DNA from: Paracoccus sp. TOH | Lineage (GTDB): Bacteria > Pseudomonadota > Alphaproteobacteria > Rhodobacterales > Rhodobacteraceae | Assembly: GCF_030388245.1 (NCBI RefSeq) | Contig: NZ_CP098360.1 | Span: forward strand, 788,001-852,000 | DNA length: 64,000 bases | Reading direction: 5' to 3' | Shown here: positions 16,906 through 27,064 of the stretch, piece after piece | Layout: every line of letters begins with the position of its first letter | How positions within the stretch are numbered: the stretch's first letter is position 1 | Made by a program: the position numbers and the translations under genes | Notes under the pieces: generated by a model | Database searches by the model: none | What the model saw: the letters and a program-made list of their open reading frames with translations, nothing else | What the model was told of the DNA's origin: nothing

Positions 16906-17817
16906 TTGACGACGCCGCCCCGCACGGTCAAGGTTGCCTATGTTACCGACCGCGGCTTTCTCAGGCCGACCCTGGTTTCCGTCTGGAGCCTGCTGCGGCA
17001 TCTGCAGGGCCCGGCGGAATTGCACGTCTGGGGCGACGGGCTGCAGGCCGCGGACTGGGCCGATGTCGAGAAGGTCGCTTCGGAAAACCCCCGGGTGACG
17101 CTGCATTGCAAGGATATCGGCAACGGCTATCTCGAGGGCGCGCATGGTCCGCAAAGCTACATCTCGGCCGCCACCATGGGCCGCCTGTTCATTCCCAGCC
17201 TGATCGAAGGCTATGTGCTCTACATCGACGGCGACACGTTGGTGACCGGCGATGTGTCCGAACTGTTCCGGCTTGACCTGGGCCAGGCCTATGCCGGCGT
17301 GGTGCGGGATTACACGGTCGCGCATTGGCTGGCCGATCGGGATGGACGATCAGGCTCGCGGAACGACAGGCTTTCCGAACTCCGGCAGCTGATGGATCCG
17401 GCCCCGGTCCAGGACTATTTCAATGCCGGGGTGCTCTTGCTGAATTGCGACGCCCTTCGCGATGAACCGGCCCTGCTGGAGCGGGTCACGGATGTCGTTG
17501 CGGCATCGGCCTGCAGCCATGGAGACCAGGACCATCTGAACGCCCTGTTCCGCGGCAATGTCGTCCAGCTGGACCTGGGATGGAACGCATCCTGGGGCCG
17601 GATCCGGAAACACCGTGCCCATCTGTCGCGCAATGGCGCCCCGGCAGCCGGCGCCATGCCCGATCGGGGATCCGTCATCCTGCACTATCATGGGCCGGAA
17701 AAGCCTTGGCGGGCTGCGGGATGGGATATCTGGTCTTCTCGTGGCCGGGCGACCAGGATCTATCACCGGAGCCTGCGCCGTTTTCTGCGCAAGCATCCCG
17801 ATCTGCGCCCGACCTGA
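16906..17817 (+). CDS. Glycosyltransferase family 8 protein
   Basis: A 303-residue retaining glycosyltransferase of the galactosyl/glucosyltransferase (LgtC-like) family that would add a sugar to lipopolysaccharide or another surface glycan. The start VKVAYVTDRGFLRPTLVSVWSLL is typical; the metal and nucleotide-sugar motif is YIDGDTLV (Asp108, Asp110), and HYHGPEKPW near the end is the second GT8 signature. The chosen start is TTG at 16906 because GGAG lies six bases upstream and the conserved part begins soon after; a GTG 78 bases earlier is the alternative. The pyruvyl transferase gene follows 56 bases later. Confidence 0.82.
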   Translation: MTTPPRTVKVAYVTDRGFLRPTLVSVWSLLRHLQGPAELHVWGDGLQAADWADVEKVASENPRVTLHCKDIGNGYLEGAHGPQSYISAATMGRLFIPSLIEGYVLYIDGDTLVTGDVSELFRLDLGQAYAGVVRDYTVAHWLADRDGRSGSRNDRLSELRQLMDPAPVQDYFNAGVLLLNCDALRDEPALLERVTDVVAASACSHGDQDHLNALFRGNVVQLDLGWNASWGRIRKHRAHLSRNGAPAAGAMPDRGSVILHYHGPEKPWRAAGWDIWSSRGRATRIYHRSLRRFLRKHPDLRPT

Positions 17818-17873
17818 CCAGGAACGATACGCACCAGGCGCATAAGCACAGAGGCACGCTTCAGGAGCTGGAT

Positions 17874-18905
17874 TTGACGCAAGACCATCGCGCCCCTTCG
17901 CAAGGCAGCCCCGCCCGCGCGCTTCTGGTGGGGCATCTTTCCACCGTGGGCGATGTCGAGGTGCTGCGGCAGATCGAGCGGCGGCTCGATGCCCTGGGCA
18001 TGGATTACGACGTTTCCCCCTATACCGATGCCCGGCTGACCGTGGACCGGTCCTGGCTGGACAAGCACCGGCTGGACCCGCGGCGCTATACGCATCTGAT
18101 CGTGATCTGCGGACCCTTCACGCCCCAGATGGCCGTGCAGCACGACAGCATCTTCGGCCGGTTCCAGCATTGCGTGCATATCGGCGTGAACCTGACGATG
18201 GTGGAGGGGCTTCAGGACTTCAATCCGTTCGAAGTCCTGCTGGAACGCGACAGCGACAGGGCCGTGCGCGCCGACCTGAGTTTTCGCGAGGCATCGGACC
18301 CGGTTCCGGTCGTGGGACTGTGCCTTGCCAGCCCGCAGCGCGAATATGGCGAGCGTCGCCGCGGCGATCTGGCAGCCCAGAGGCTGCGCCGCCTGATCCG
18401 CGAGTCCGGCGTTGCCTTCATCGAGCTGGATACATCGGTGCCCGTCGAAACCAACCGTTTCGGCCTGTCCAGCGGCGCCGAGTTCGAGGCGATCTGCCGC
18501 CGGCTTGACGCCATGCTGACGACAAGGCTTCACGGCATGGTGCTGGCGCTCAAGAACGGCATCCCGACACTGGCGATCGACCCGGTGGCGGGGGGCGACA
18601 AGGTCACGCGCCAGGCGCGGGAACTGGGCTGGCCCGAGGTGTTCGACGCCGACGCCGCAAGCGATGACGACCTCGCGGCGGCGCTTGCGCGTTGCCTTTC
18701 CCCGGAAGCCCGCGAAAGGGCGGCCCGCGTCCGGGATGCGGCGCTTGCGTCGCTTGCGGATTTCGACGCGCAGTTTGCCGCGGCGCTGGCGGTTCCCGCC
18801 GATCCGGCGCTGCGTGCCGACCTGGTGCCGCAGGTCGGCCGGGTGCAGGCCTGGCGCAAGCGGTTCAAGGCCTGGAGGCGCGCGCGAAGGAACAGGCGGT
18901 CATAG
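17874..18905 (+). CDS. Polysaccharide pyruvyl transferase-family protein
   Basis: A 343-residue protein of the PS_pyruv_trans family, whose members attach ketal pyruvate to exopolysaccharide or cell-wall sugars, giving them negative charge. The start ALLVGHLSTVGDVEVLRQIERRL is weakly typical, and the family C-terminal signature TTRLHGMVLALKNGIPTLAIDP is clear. The C-terminus is strongly basic (RRARRNRRS). The start is a TTG with AGGAG six bases before it, matching the TTG start of the GT8 gene upstream, with which it forms an operon. A perfect hairpin terminator follows. Together the genes point to decoration of a surface glycan. Confidence 0.75.
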   Translation: MTQDHRAPSQGSPARALLVGHLSTVGDVEVLRQIERRLDALGMDYDVSPYTDARLTVDRSWLDKHRLDPRRYTHLIVICGPFTPQMAVQHDSIFGRFQHCVHIGVNLTMVEGLQDFNPFEVLLERDSDRAVRADLSFREASDPVPVVGLCLASPQREYGERRRGDLAAQRLRRLIRESGVAFIELDTSVPVETNRFGLSSGAEFEAICRRLDAMLTTRLHGMVLALKNGIPTLAIDPVAGGDKVTRQARELGWPEVFDADAASDDDLAAALARCLSPEARERAARVRDAALASLADFDAQFAAALAVPADPALRADLVPQVGRVQAWRKRFKAWRRARRNRRS

Positions 18906-18975
18906 GCCGGCGCGAGTCGATCCGACGCCGCCGAACTTGCCTCGGGCGCTGTTGCGCGGCCCGGCAGGCATGAAG

Positions 18976-19001
18976 AAAGGCCCCGCGAATGCGGGGCCTT
19001 T
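18976..19001. terminator. Bidirectional terminator between the glycan operon and pnp
   Basis: AAAGGCCCCGC and GCGGGGCCTTT form a perfect 11-base stem with a GAAT loop. As A and T runs flank it on both sides, it can stop transcription from either direction. Confidence 0.85.
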
Positions 19002-19018
19002 CCGGAACCGTCGGCCGA

Positions 19019-21166
<2,148 letters not shown>

Positions 21167-21351
21167 CTGGTTTCCTCTGGCGACGCGCCGGCCCTTCCGG
21201 TCGCGTCCCGTGTCAAATGGCGGCCCCATTGCCGCCGCCCCTATCCTTTGCATGTGCCACGGGGCATGGCGTCACGTCACAGATGGCCGGCGCATACAGC
21301 AAAACAAGGCGTTTGGGAAGAGAATTGACGATTCAGCCGCCGCCGCCTTCA

Positions 21352-21446
21352 CGCGCCGCCATCAGGGACAAAGGCGCATGGCCGGGGGCCCGCCGCGGCC
21401 TGCGGCGGGCATTCGACACGGCGCCTTTGTCCCTGATGGCGGCGCG
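21352..21446. repeat. Large nested inverted repeat (26-base arms enclosing a second hairpin)
   Basis: Perfect 26-base arms lie at 21352-21377 and 21421-21446. In the 43-base loop there is a second stem, GCCCGCCGC (21388-21396) with GCGGCGGGC (21402-21410). It starts five bases after the stop of the Ala/Pro-rich gene and lies upstream of pnp. It could form a strong cruciform in DNA or a long RNA hairpin. No transposase or target duplication is seen. Confidence 0.9.
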
Positions 21447-21451
21447 GCGGG

Positions 21452-22204
21452 TCAGGCCCGGATCAAGGTCCGCGGCTCCGCCGGGCCGGCGCGATGGGCG
21501 CCGTCGCCGGCCACGAAGCGGCTGGCCGCCGGCGGGCTCTGCGCCAAGGTCGTCAGGACGCTGAAGCCGTCCAGCCGCTCGCGCTCCAGCATGGCGATGG
21601 CCCAGGCCCGGATGCTTTCCTCGTCCGGCCAGCCGCCTGCGGCCTCGCCTCGGTCGCCGCCACCGGCTTGGCCCGGCGCGGCCGGCTCGGTCCCGGCCGC
21701 GCCGGCGCCGGCCGGCCAGCCGGCCAAGGCGCCCTGCCCCGCCGTCGCGGGTGCCGCCGGTCCGGCCGCACCTGTCGCCTGCGGATCCGTCGCGGCCGGC
21801 TCTGTGGCCAAGGCGGCCAAGGCCGTGCCCACCGCCGATGCGGGCGGCATCTGCGCCGGCGCGGCAGCCGCATCGGCGGGCGCCCCGCTCCGGCCCGGTC
21901 CGCGCAGCCCGTCGGTCGCGGCGGCCGCCGCCGCGTCCCCTGCCCCGGCGACCGCCGAAACCGCGGTTTCCGCCGCCTGCCCGGCCGGCCGGGATGTTCC
22001 GGCGGCCGCCGCCGCGACGGCCCCCGGCGGGAAATCGAAAGTCGCACCGCCGCTCTGCCCGGCCGCATCCGGTCCGCCCGCCGGTGGCGGCGGGGGGGTT
22101 GCGACCCGTTCGACCGGCGGCAGCGGCGCGGGCGGGGTGGCGGGTTGCGGGGCCAGCGTGCTCAGCAGCGATCTGGTCGATTCGAGCAGGGAACCGATCG
22201 GCAT
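21452..22204 (-). CDS. Hypothetical Ala/Pro-rich protein between rpsO and pnp
   Basis: I do not recognise this 250-residue protein. It begins MPIGSLLESTRSLLSTLAPQP, then has a long low-complexity Ala/Pro/Gly-rich stretch (about 25-185) and a more ordinary, charged end (PDEESIRAWAIAMLERERLD and on to the C-terminus) that looks like a small folded or helical segment. No signal peptide or membrane helix is evident. The start was set at an ATG preceded by AAAAGGAG, a strong ribosome site, which supports a real gene. It sits where pnp normally directly follows rpsO; rpsO has its own terminator before it. The disordered middle could act as a linker. Confidence 0.6.
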   Translation of the reverse strand: MPIGSLLESTRSLLSTLAPQPATPPAPLPPVERVATPPPPPAGGPDAAGQSGGATFDFPPGAVAAAAAGTSRPAGQAAETAVSAVAGAGDAAAAAATDGLRGPGRSGAPADAAAAPAQMPPASAVGTALAALATEPAATDPQATGAAGPAAPATAGQGALAGWPAGAGAAGTEPAAPGQAGGGDRGEAAGGWPDEESIRAWAIAMLERERLDGFSVLTTLAQSPPAASRFVAGDGAHRAGPAEPRTLIRA

Positions 22205-22429
22205 TCCGCGTCTCCTTTTCATTTGCGCAGGCCAAAGCCTAGCCGGGCCCGGTCAGCGGTCCAGAAAGGAATGTCGCGCATTTTAGCGAAACGCGGTGTA
22301 CGCCCGGTGTACGCGCCGTGCACGGTTTCTGCACGCCGATCACCGCCAGAATCCCAGCAATCGCCGGGTTTTCGTCGCGGGCGGCGGGGGCGGATGCCGG
22401 GGCAACGCCCGCAGCCGTTGCGCGGCATG

Positions 22430-22459
22430 AAAAACGCCCGCGGCTTTCGCCGCGGGCGT
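22430..22459 (-). terminator. Rho-independent terminator of rpsO
   Basis: On the minus strand a perfect 11-base stem (ACGCCCGCGGC with GCCGCGGGCGT, 4-base loop) is followed by TTTTT. It lies about 40 bases past the rpsO stop, so most rpsO transcripts should end here and not continue to pnp. Confidence 0.88.
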
Positions 22460-22500
22460 GGTTCCAGCGTCAGGGGCCGCGCCTCGGCGCGGCGCGCCGG

Positions 22501-22770
22501 TCAGCGGCGCAGGCCCAGCTTGCCGATCAGGTCGGTATAGCGGGCTTCGTCCTTGCGCTTCAGATAGTCCAGCAGCTTGCGGCGCTGCGCGACCAGCTTC
22601 AGCAGACCACGACGCGAATGGTTGTCCTTCTTGTGGGTCTTGAAATGCTCGGTCAGCGTCGCGATGCGCGACGACAGGATGGCGACCTGCACCTCGGGCG
22701 AGCCGGTGTCGCCTTTCTTGGTGGCGAATTCGCTCATCACGCGGTTCTTTTCTTCAACCGTGATCGACAT
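22501..22770 (-). CDS. rpsO: 30S ribosomal protein S15
   Basis: Binds the central domain of 16S rRNA early in assembly of the small subunit. It has 89 residues, the standard length, and carries the family signatures [22 protein letters not shown] and [20 protein letters not shown], ending in GLRR. AAGGAGACC precedes the ATG. In most bacteria it is co-transcribed with pnp; here a strong terminator and a further gene lie between them. Confidence 0.98.
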   Translation of the reverse strand: MSITVEEKNRVMSEFATKKGDTGSPEVQVAILSSRIATLTEHFKTHKKDNHSRRGLLKLVAQRRKLLDYLKRKDEARYTDLIGKLGLRR

Positions 22771-22919
22771 CGGGGTCTCCTTTCAGAGTCAAGGGGTTAT
22801 GGCGCAGGCCGGGATGTCGTCCAGCACAGGCCCGTGGAGGAAACCGCCGGATTCGGACCGGCGGATGCGGGCGTATAGGCGGAATCCACCACAAAGGAAA
22901 GGCTTTTCTGCCGACCCGC

Positions 22920-23843
22920 TCAGCCGGCCGGCGGCAGCGCCGTCAGGGTGATGTCGCCGGCCCGCAGCCCCTCGGCCGCCAGCAGCCGCGCCACCGCGAC
23001 GCCGTCCATGCGGATCATCGTCGCGCCCTCCGGGTCCAGTTCCAGCGTAAGCTGCGGCACGCTGCCATCGCCCGGATCGGGATAGCGCAGCTCGATCCGG
23101 TCCTCGGCCTGGTTGAAATCGCCGATCACCGGCACGGTCTCGCCCGGCTCCTCCAGCGCCGGGTCCGCCGGGCCGATCAGGAACAGATCCTCGCCCTCGC
23201 CGCCCTCGGCGAAATCGCCCGCCCCGGCGATCAGCGTGTCCCGGCCCGCCCCGCCATGCAGCCAGGCCGCATCCGGCCGTGCCGAGCCGGTCAGCAGATC
23301 GTCGCCCGCGCCGCCATCCAGGTCGTCGGTGCCGCTGCCGGCGACCAGAGTGTCATGGCCGGAATTGCCGGTGATCCAATCGTCGCCCGCGCCGCCGGTC
23401 AGGGAATCGTCGCCCGCGCCGCCGAAAATCGTGTCGTTCCCGGCCTGGCCATGCAGCGTATCGTTGCCGCCCTGCCCGGCCAGGGAATCGTCGCCCGCGC
23501 CGCCCGCGATCAGATCGGCGCCGCCGGGTCCGTAATCGCCGTCGCCATAGATCCAGTCGGTGCCGCCGCCGCCCAGCAGCGTGTCGTCGCCCTGCCCGCC
23601 ATGCAGGTCGTCATTGCCGCCATGGCCGGTCAACGCATCGTCGCCTTCGCCCCCGGCCAGCCAATCGTCGCCCTCGGTGCCGTCCAGCGCCGCGCCTTCG
23701 GCATCGTCGCCGTCTTCGGGCTCCACCGGGGTGGGATTGTCCGGGTTGTCGGGATCGTCCTCTTCGGCCGGACGGGTCAGCGAGGTCACATCGATCGCCA
23801 GACCCGCAAACAGCAAGCTCATCACACTGGCCAGCAGCAACAT
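22920..23843 (-). CDS. Small RTX-type calcium-binding repeat protein with N-terminal membrane anchor
   Basis: A protein of about 307 residues. A hydrophobic N-terminal helix (LLLASVMSLLFAGLAI) is followed by an acidic Asp/Pro/Glu linker, then roughly a dozen glycine-rich nonapeptides of the GGxGxDxLx type (for example GGAGDDSLTGGAGDDWIT) between about residues 55 and 210, which fold into a calcium-binding parallel beta-roll. The C-terminal part (IGDFNQAEDRIELRYPD, then TLELDPEGATMIRMDGVAVA) resembles the end domain of haemolysin-type proteins. Such proteins are exported, often by type I secretion, but no transporter genes are nearby and the N-terminal helix suggests anchoring. A GTG 15 bases upstream is an alternative start. 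Confidence 0.8.
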   Translation of the reverse strand: MLLLASVMSLLFAGLAIDVTSLTRPAEEDDPDNPDNPTPVEPEDGDDAEGAALDGTEGDDWLAGGEGDDALTGHGGNDDLHGGQGDDTLLGGGGTDWIYGDGDYGPGGADLIAGGAGDDSLAGQGGNDTLHGQAGNDTIFGGAGDDSLTGGAGDDWITGNSGHDTLVAGSGTDDLDGGAGDDLLTGSARPDAAWLHGGAGRDTLIAGAGDFAEGGEGEDLFLIGPADPALEEPGETVPVIGDFNQAEDRIELRYPDPGDGSVPQLTLELDPEGATMIRMDGVAVARLLAAEGLRAGDITLTALPPAG

Positions 23844-23929
23844 GACATCACCAAACACGAATCACACAACCCTTGCGGGCAGATTATCCCGCCGCCCACC
23901 CCTTGGCATCCTCTTTTGTTAAGAAAGGG

Positions 23930-24508
23930 TTAACGCCACTCGACCGGCGCCAGGGCGCGCGGCCGATAAAGCGGATGCCGCGGCGCGCCGGATTTCGTCA
24001 ACCCCAGATGGAGGAGCGGCCGCCCAAGGCTGCGCAGCATCGCCTCGACCACGCGATCCCGCTCCTGCAGCTTGCCGTCGGCGCCCCAGGCGCAAAGCAC
24101 CAGGTCGGCCCAAAGCGCGGCGCGGCGGATGGTGGCGTCGTTGCCGGCGCCGACCGGATCCGCGGCCGCCCGCAGCTCGTGCGGGAAGGTCGCGCGCCAG
24201 GCGAACAGGTTCACGATGCGCAGGGCGCCCATGCCCATGTCGCGCGCCCGGATCTCGCAGCGGGCGATGGTCGGATCGTTGCGGCGGTGGTCGGCGGTCG
24301 AGGGGTTCAGCATCACCACCGCCAGCCGGCCGCCCGTCCCCCATTGCCGGGTCAGCGCATAGCGATAGCGCCCGCAGGCCGAGAAGACGGCGCTGGAGCG
24401 CTTCTCGCCGTCGCGGTGCCGGCGGGTGATGCGCCCGGCCGCGTCAGCTATAGTCGCGCGCCCCGAAGATCGCGCTGCCGACCCGGATATGGGTGGCGCC
24501 CTCGGCAA
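23930..24508 (-). CDS. DUF1643 domain protein (start uncertain)
   Basis: The conserved part, from about residue 40, is a DUF1643 domain: FSACGRYRYALTRQWG, LAVVMLNPSTADHRRNDPTIARC, RIVNLFAWRATFP and LVLCAWGADGK. The function of this family is not known. The start is a problem: the first usable codon in this frame is a TTG that lies 65 bases inside the end of the upstream yggS gene, and no ATG, GTG or TTG occurs between it and the conserved domain. Either this overlapping start or a rare initiation codon is used. Overlap with yggS indicates one operon. Confidence 0.75.
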   Translation of the reverse strand: MPRAPPISGSAARSSGRATIADAAGRITRRHRDGEKRSSAVFSACGRYRYALTRQWGTGGRLAVVMLNPSTADHRRNDPTIARCEIRARDMGMGALRIVNLFAWRATFPHELRAAADPVGAGNDATIRRAALWADLVLCAWGADGKLQERDRVVEAMLRSLGRPLLHLGLTKSGAPRHPLYRPRALAPVEWR

Positions 24509-25097
24509 TCGCCGTCTCGAAATCGGCGCTCATGCCCATGGAAAGGCCGGCAAGGCCGTTGCGGGCCGCGATCCCGCGCAGGGCGCGGAAATGCGGCACC
24601 GGATCCTGATCCTCGGGCGGGATGCACATCAGGCCGGAGAGCGCCAGGTCCAGCGCCTGGCAATCGGCGATGAAGGCATCGGCCTCGTCCGGCAGGATGC
24701 CGGCCTTTTGCGGCTCGGCGCCGGTGTTCACCTGCACGAAAAGCTGCGGACAGCGCCCGGCGCCCTGCACCTGCCGCGCCAGCTTCTGCGCCAGCGAGGG
24801 GCGGTCGAGCGTGTGGATGGCGTCGAAAAGCTCAAGCGCCGGTTTCAGCTTGTTGGTCTGCAGCGGGCCGATCATGTGCAGATCGACCCCCGGGAAATGC
24901 GCGCGCCAGGCAGGCCATTTGGCCCCGGCCTCCTGCACGTAATTCTCGCCGAAGACGCGATGGCCGGCGGCCAGCACGGCCTCGACCCGCTCGGGCGGCT
25001 GCACCTTGCTGACGGCGATCAGCGTGACGCTGCCGGCGGGACGGCCAGCGGCGGATTCGGCCGCGGCGATGCGGCGCCTGATGTCATCCAGTTCCAT
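24444..25097 (-). CDS. yggS: YggS-family pyridoxal-phosphate homeostasis protein
   Basis: A PLP-binding protein of the alanine-racemase N-terminal fold that buffers vitamin B6 and affects amino and keto acid pools. It has 217 residues. The cofactor lysine is Lys31 in LIAVSKVQP; other hallmarks are VFGENYVQEAG, HMIGPLQTNK, VQVNTGAEPQKAG and GLSMGMSADFETAIAEGATHIRVG, ending in GARDYS. The start at MELDDIRRR is normal for the family. A porin gene lies upstream on the same strand, separated by a strong terminator. Confidence 0.95.
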   Translation of the reverse strand: MELDDIRRRIAAAESAAGRPAGSVTLIAVSKVQPPERVEAVLAAGHRVFGENYVQEAGAKWPAWRAHFPGVDLHMIGPLQTNKLKPALELFDAIHTLDRPSLAQKLARQVQGAGRCPQLFVQVNTGAEPQKAGILPDEADAFIADCQALDLALSGLMCIPPEDQDPVPHFRALRGIAARNGLAGLSMGMSADFETAIAEGATHIRVGSAIFGARDYS

Positions 25098-25110
25098 GGC
25101 GCATGGATCC

Positions 25111-25147
25111 CAAAAGAAAAGAGCGGGCGCAAGGCCCGCTCTTTCCT
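25111..25147 (-). terminator. Rho-independent terminator of the porin gene
   Basis: On the minus strand AAAGAGCGGGC pairs with GCCCGCTCTTT around a 5-base loop, and TTTTCTTTTG follows. The strong structure suits a highly transcribed outer-membrane protein gene. Confidence 0.88.
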
Positions 25148-25166
25148 TGTTGCTTGTCCTGACGGA

Positions 25167-26162
25167 TCAGAACGAGAACTTGATGCCCATGTCGGCAACG
25201 GTGTCCTCGAGGTAGTCCGAGTCGATGATGCCGCCGGCCAGAACGGCACCGCCGCCCAGGTCGTATTCGGCGCCGATGCCGAAAGCATCGAACTTCTCGC
25301 TGTCGCCACCGAACAGGTCGTACTTGTCCTGGCGCCAGAAGCCTTCGACCAGGATCGCGTCCATCTGGTAGGAAGCGCCCAGACCGGCGGTGTACTTCAT
25401 CTCGTCCAGATCGAAGAAGCGATCTTCATAGGAGAGGTAGACACCTTTGACGGCGAAGTTGTTGAACGAACCTTCAGCGCCCAGGCCGATTTCGCTGGCA
25501 TCGCCCCATTTCGAGTAGGACAGCGAGGCCCAGAAGTTCGAGCCTTCGTACTTCGCGGCGACCGAGTAGGCGGTGTCGGATTCGACATCGTCACCCGCAA
25601 CGTTGCAGGTCGCGTCGTAACCGACGACGGCGCCGACGCCGCACTGGCGGTTGTCCGAACCGTCGCTGGCCGAAGCGAAGAGCGAGATGTTGTTGATGGT
25701 GTATTCGTACAGGATCGACGGACCCTGATCTTCGTTCTCGCCGTCGCCGGTCAGGAACCACAGCTCTTCAATGTCGCCACTGAATTCGCCGTCGGTGTAG
25801 CCGATTTCATACAGGTCGCCGATGGCGGCTTCCGAAGCCGAGACCACGTCGCCCATCGACAGTTTGCCGTAGGTGCCCGAGATCCAGACCGAACCGGCGG
25901 TGCCGCGAGCGGCCGAACGTTCGGTAGCGTCGTTACCAGCGGTGTAGTCGCTTTCCTGGTCGACGCGGAACGCACCGCCGAAGGACAGGCCGGCATCCGA
26001 TTCACCGGTCAGGGTGAATTTCACGCGGGCGCGGCTGGAGAACTGCACGTCGTTGCCGTCATAGATCATACCCATGCGGCCGTCGCCCGACACGGCGACT
26101 TCGGCTGCAGCGACGCCGGCCGTCATGACCAGGGCGCTGGTGGCGAAAAGAACCTTTTTCAT
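25167..26162 (-). CDS. Outer-membrane porin of the alphaproteobacterial general type
   Basis: A trimeric beta-barrel porin of 331 residues, close to the length of Paracoccus and Rhodobacter porins. The signal peptide is residues 1-20 (MKKVLFATSALVMTAGVAAA), followed by EVAVSGDGRMGMIYDG, and the chain ends in phenylalanine (MGIKFSF), the signal for barrel insertion. The sequence is acidic and shows alternating hydrophobic strands (VKFTLTGESDAGLSFGGAF). One Cys pair (Cys in RQCGVG and ATCNVAG) may bridge a loop. Codon choice is biased to a few codons, unlike its neighbours, which fits strong expression. AGAGGGAAA precedes the ATG. Confidence 0.92.
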   Translation of the reverse strand: MKKVLFATSALVMTAGVAAAEVAVSGDGRMGMIYDGNDVQFSSRARVKFTLTGESDAGLSFGGAFRVDQESDYTAGNDATERSAARGTAGSVWISGTYGKLSMGDVVSASEAAIGDLYEIGYTDGEFSGDIEELWFLTGDGENEDQGPSILYEYTINNISLFASASDGSDNRQCGVGAVVGYDATCNVAGDDVESDTAYSVAAKYEGSNFWASLSYSKWGDASEIGLGAEGSFNNFAVKGVYLSYEDRFFDLDEMKYTAGLGASYQMDAILVEGFWRQDKYDLFGGDSEKFDAFGIGAEYDLGGGAVLAGGIIDSDYLEDTVADMGIKFSF

Positions 26163-26502
26163 GGTTTTCCCTCTTGTCTCTCTCGTGTGCCCCACCCCGG
26201 CAGGCCGGCTTGGGGTATGATGGTTGTGTCGCGCTTTCACCCCGGCAATGCAACGGAATCGCATCGGCTTAACCTGTTTCGGCCCCTCTGTGATGCACAT
26301 GGGCCACACCCCCGTTGCAGGGCCGAAGCGCGGCGAAAGCCCGGGCGGCAAAACCCGGATTTCGCCGCCTTGCGCGCGCGAGCCTTGTCATACCGGCAAA
26401 GCCGTATCGGCAAAAAGCCCCGGCCGCGGCGGGCCGGCCTCTCTTGTCGCAAGGGGCGGAATTGCGCTATGGCTCGCGCAAGGACGATCCGGGGGACACC
26501 AA
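26163..26502. other. Intergenic region between porin and DUF3576 lipoprotein genes
   Basis: A 340-base divergent gap. It holds the presumed long leader of the porin mRNA and a good promoter for the rightward genes near its right end. I see no gene; the short open frames here have no ribosome sites and no resemblance to known families. No clear -35/-10 pair was found for the porin. Confidence 0.6.
26444..26472 (+). promoter_or_regulatory. Predicted promoter for the DUF3576-leuS genes
   Basis: TTGTCG and CTATGG are separated by exactly 17 bases and end 30 bases before the ATG, giving a short leader. Confidence 0.5.
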
Positions 26503-26997
26503 ATGACCAGACGCGCCGCACGGCTGACCGCCGCCCTGCTTATCTCGGCCGGGCTTGCCGCATGTTCGGGCGGCGGCTCGGGCTCGGCCGGATCCGCGAC
26601 CTCGGCGCCGGGCGGGAACCGGCAAGCCCAGGCCGCACAGCCGCAACGGCAATCGACGTTTTGGGACCTGTTCTCGAATCGCCGCAGCTCGAACGACACC
26701 GTGGCGGTGAACAAGTATCTGTGGAACGCCAGCCTGGAAGTGCTGAACTTCCTGCCGATCCAGTCCATCGACCCGTTCACCGGCGTGATCGTCACCGGCT
26801 ACGGCACGCCGCCCGGCGGCGGCCGCGCCTATCGCGCCACGGTCAAGATCAGCGATCCGTCGCTGGACGCCCGGGCGCTGAAGCTGTCGCTGCAGGGCGC
26901 CGGCGGCGCGGCGGTGGCGCCCGACACGGCGCGCGCGGTCGAGGATGCGATCCTGACCCGGGCCCGGCAGCTGCGGGTGCGCGACGGCCAGCTCTAG
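26503..26997 (+). CDS. DUF3576 lipoprotein
   Basis: A 164-residue predicted lipoprotein. Residues 1-20 form a lipoprotein signal (LISAGLAAC, with the lipid-bearing cysteine at 21), then a Gly/Ser/Gln-rich linker, then the DUF3576 domain (NDTVAVNKYLWNASLEVLNFLPIQSIDPFTGVIVTGY, in pieces NKYLWNASLEVLNFLPI and DPFTGVIVTGYG). The function is unknown, but the gene regularly precedes leuS and lptE in alphaproteobacteria, which together with the lipid anchor suggests an envelope role. GGGGGACACC precedes the ATG; the leuS start follows 67 bases after the stop. Confidence 0.85.
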   Translation: MTRRAARLTAALLISAGLAACSGGGSGSAGSATSAPGGNRQAQAAQPQRQSTFWDLFSNRRSSNDTVAVNKYLWNASLEVLNFLPIQSIDPFTGVIVTGYGTPPGGGRAYRATVKISDPSLDARALKLSLQGAGGAAVAPDTARAVEDAILTRARQLRVRDGQL

Positions 26998-27064
26998 ACC
27001 CCGCTGGACCTGCACCGGGCAAGCGGCTAATACCCTGCGGGCAATCTGACGCCCGGAGGTTCCC

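Noticed and set aside
21352..21446. Insertion sequence ends
   Set aside because: The arms are only 43 bases apart and enclose no transposase; there is no flanking direct repeat that I can see.
23100..23700. Regular short repeats resembling a CRISPR array
   Set aside because: The periodicity is 27 bases, in frame, and encodes glycine/aspartate nonapeptides of an RTX protein; there are no unique spacers.
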